DNA of 6,164 nucleotides. Source: JANNGZ01 sp031404155 (GTDB taxonomy: Bacteria; Pseudomonadota; Gammaproteobacteria; Burkholderiales; Burkholderiaceae_C). The position numbers were made by a program, and so were the translations under genes. The notes beneath the pieces were generated by a model. It ran no database searches. It worked only from the letters and a program-made list of their open reading frames with translations, and was not told the DNA's origin. Each line of letters opens with the position of its first letter. Position 1 is the stretch's first letter. The stretch lies in NCBI GenBank assembly GCA_031404155.1, contig JANNGZ010000229.1, positions 1 to 6,164 on the forward strand, given 5' to 3'. Below are positions 5,330 to 6,164 of this stretch, in pieces.

Positions 5330-6164
5330 AGCGTCTCCAGCACGGCTTGCGCCGGCACGGGTTGGCCGCGCAGCCGCTGCCACAGGCTGCGCGGCTTCGC
5401 CTCGAAGCTCACCACCGCGCGCTCGCCACAAAGGTCGATGCGCACCGGCTCGCCGCGCTGCGCCTGCTCCAGCATCCGTGCAATCGGCCCGGCATCGAGC
5501 GCGGCCCAGGCCAGTTGCCATGCGGCGCCGTCGCCCGCGAGTGCGGCGCTGCGCAGGCTGTCGTCCACGGCCACGTCGGCGGTGGCCGAGTGCAGCGCCG
5601 CGCCGCAGCCGCTCAACCAGAACGAGTTCACCGGCAGCAGCCCGCGGGCTTCACGCTCTTCGTTGACGGGGTCGTCGTGCAGCAGCATCTGAACCTCGTT
5701 TTGCAATCGGTGCAGCAGCGCTGCGCGGCGCGGCGCGGGCAACCACGCGTTCACACCGCGGCCGGTCACGCGGTCCGGCGACGCCGCCGGCAGCGTCCGC
5801 AGCAGCTCGTGCGACGCGTACCAGCGCAGCGGCGCGCCGTAGTGCATCTCGAAACCTTCGCCTCTGAACAGCGGCGCCAAGCGCTCGAAGAGGGCGCGCG
5901 AGCCGGCCTCGTCCAGCGCGAGTGACGCCGGGTCCGCTGCGCTGACGCCGTTGCTGCCGACACGCCAATGCATCGGGGTGAGCAGGCCCCAGGCGAGTTC
6001 GCCCACCTCAATGCTGTCCTGCGCCGCCGCATGAGCGGCCCAGGGCAGCAGCCCGTCGGCCCGCTGCGGCCAGCCGAGGGCGCGGGCGAGCGCACGTTCA
6101 TGCGGCGGGGTCAGCGTGGTTTCGTCGCCGCTGTCGCGTGTGGTCTCGGTCAGGCGCGAGAGCA
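5326..6164 (-). CDS. rpfE: RpfE-type conserved protein (5' end beyond the window)
   Basis: 278 residues plus stop are visible, and the frame is open to the right edge, so the N-terminus is missing. Recognisable segments are TPPHERALARALGWP (visible 18-32), DGLLPWAAHAAA (36-47), GELAWGLLTPMHWRVGSNGV (54-73), the region around FRGEGFEMHYGAPLRWYASH, then a Leu-rich NEVQMLLHDDPVNEEREARG and LPVNSFWLSGCG. These match, from memory, the family annotated as RpfE regulatory protein, or sometimes loosely as phosphoglycerate mutase-like, in Beta- and Gammaproteobacteria. In Xanthomonas the rpfE gene is next to recJ in the rpf cluster, and here it overlaps recJ by four bases, which supports the assignment. 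The biochemical role is unknown. I see no signal peptide, transmembrane helix or DNA-binding motif in the visible part. A GTG at 6006 is internal, because conserved family sequence continues upstream of it. Confidence 0.82.
   Translation of the reverse strand, partial: LSRLTETTRDSGDETTLTPPHERALARALGWPQRADGLLPWAAHAAAQDSIEVGELAWGLLTPMHWRVGSNGVSAADPASLALDEAGSRALFERLAPLFRGEGFEMHYGAPLRWYASHELLRTLPAASPDRVTGRGVNAWLPAPRRAALLHRLQNEVQMLLHDDPVNEEREARGLLPVNSFWLSGCGAALHSATADVAVDDSLRSAALAGDGAAWQLAWAALDAGPIARMLEQAQRGEPVRIDLCGERAVVSFEAKPRSLWQRLRGQPVPAQAVLETL
5335..5338 (-). promoter_or_regulatory. Ribosome binding site deciding the recJ start
   Basis: GGAG on the minus strand lies inside the last codons of the rpfE-like gene, five bases before GTG at 5329. 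Together with the GTGA stop/start overlap this favours the 5329 start over the longer open frame and indicates translational coupling of recJ to its upstream partner. Confidence 0.6.

Noticed and set aside
5330..5521. N-terminal extension of RecJ up to 5521
   Set aside because: The added residues are Arg/Ala-rich and overlap the coding sequence of the rpfE-like gene. GTG at 5329 has a ribosome site and a stop/start overlap.
4439..5692. Long plus-strand open frame opposite recJ and the rpfE-like gene (417 codons)
   Set aside because: It crosses the boundary of two real minus-strand genes and has shadow-type composition.
1..6164. A defence island, prophage, CRISPR array or biosynthetic cluster
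   Set aside because: No spaced repeats, integrase, transposase, toxin-antitoxin pair or synthase genes are present; every large coding region belongs to a common chromosomal family.

Overview
This window is GC-rich, densely coding chromosomal DNA. Protein content, high G/C at third codon positions and gene order point to a betaproteobacterium of the order Burkholderiales. That placement is an inference from gene families and intergenic repeat style; there is no rRNA or other marker to confirm it.

Layout. The first 59 bases hold the 3' tail of an unidentified plus-strand gene. Bases 60-329 are non-coding and carry two GC-rich hairpin elements of similar design in opposite orientation. They lie between this plus-strand gene and the convergent block that fills the rest of the window. 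That block is entirely on the minus strand and is read from right to left: an RpfE-type protein (5' end outside the window), recJ (ssDNA 5'->3' exonuclease), a secreted PQQ-dependent aldose sugar dehydrogenase of the YliI/Asd type, a PHP-domain 3',5'-nucleoside bisphosphate phosphatase/RNase AM (YciV type), and an EamA/DMT-family ten-helix permease.

Organisation. The rpfE-like gene and recJ overlap by 4 bases (GTGA), as do the phosphatase and the permease, so each pair looks translationally coupled. The sugar dehydrogenase is separated by about 95 bases upstream and 67 bases downstream, so the block may be one loose operon or two to three transcription units. A TACAAT sequence just upstream of the phosphatase GTG start suggests a promoter there, possibly giving a leaderless message.

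Function. RecJ serves recombination, mismatch and replication-fork repair. RNase AM matures rRNA 5' ends and clears pAp-like nucleotides. The dehydrogenase oxidises aldoses in the periplasm. The permease moves an unknown small metabolite. These are mostly housekeeping functions with no obvious common pathway. I see no sign of a new defence, mobile or biosynthetic system. The least ordinary signals are a six-unit tetrapeptide tandem repeat inserted in RecJ and the paired inverted intergenic elements at the left end.
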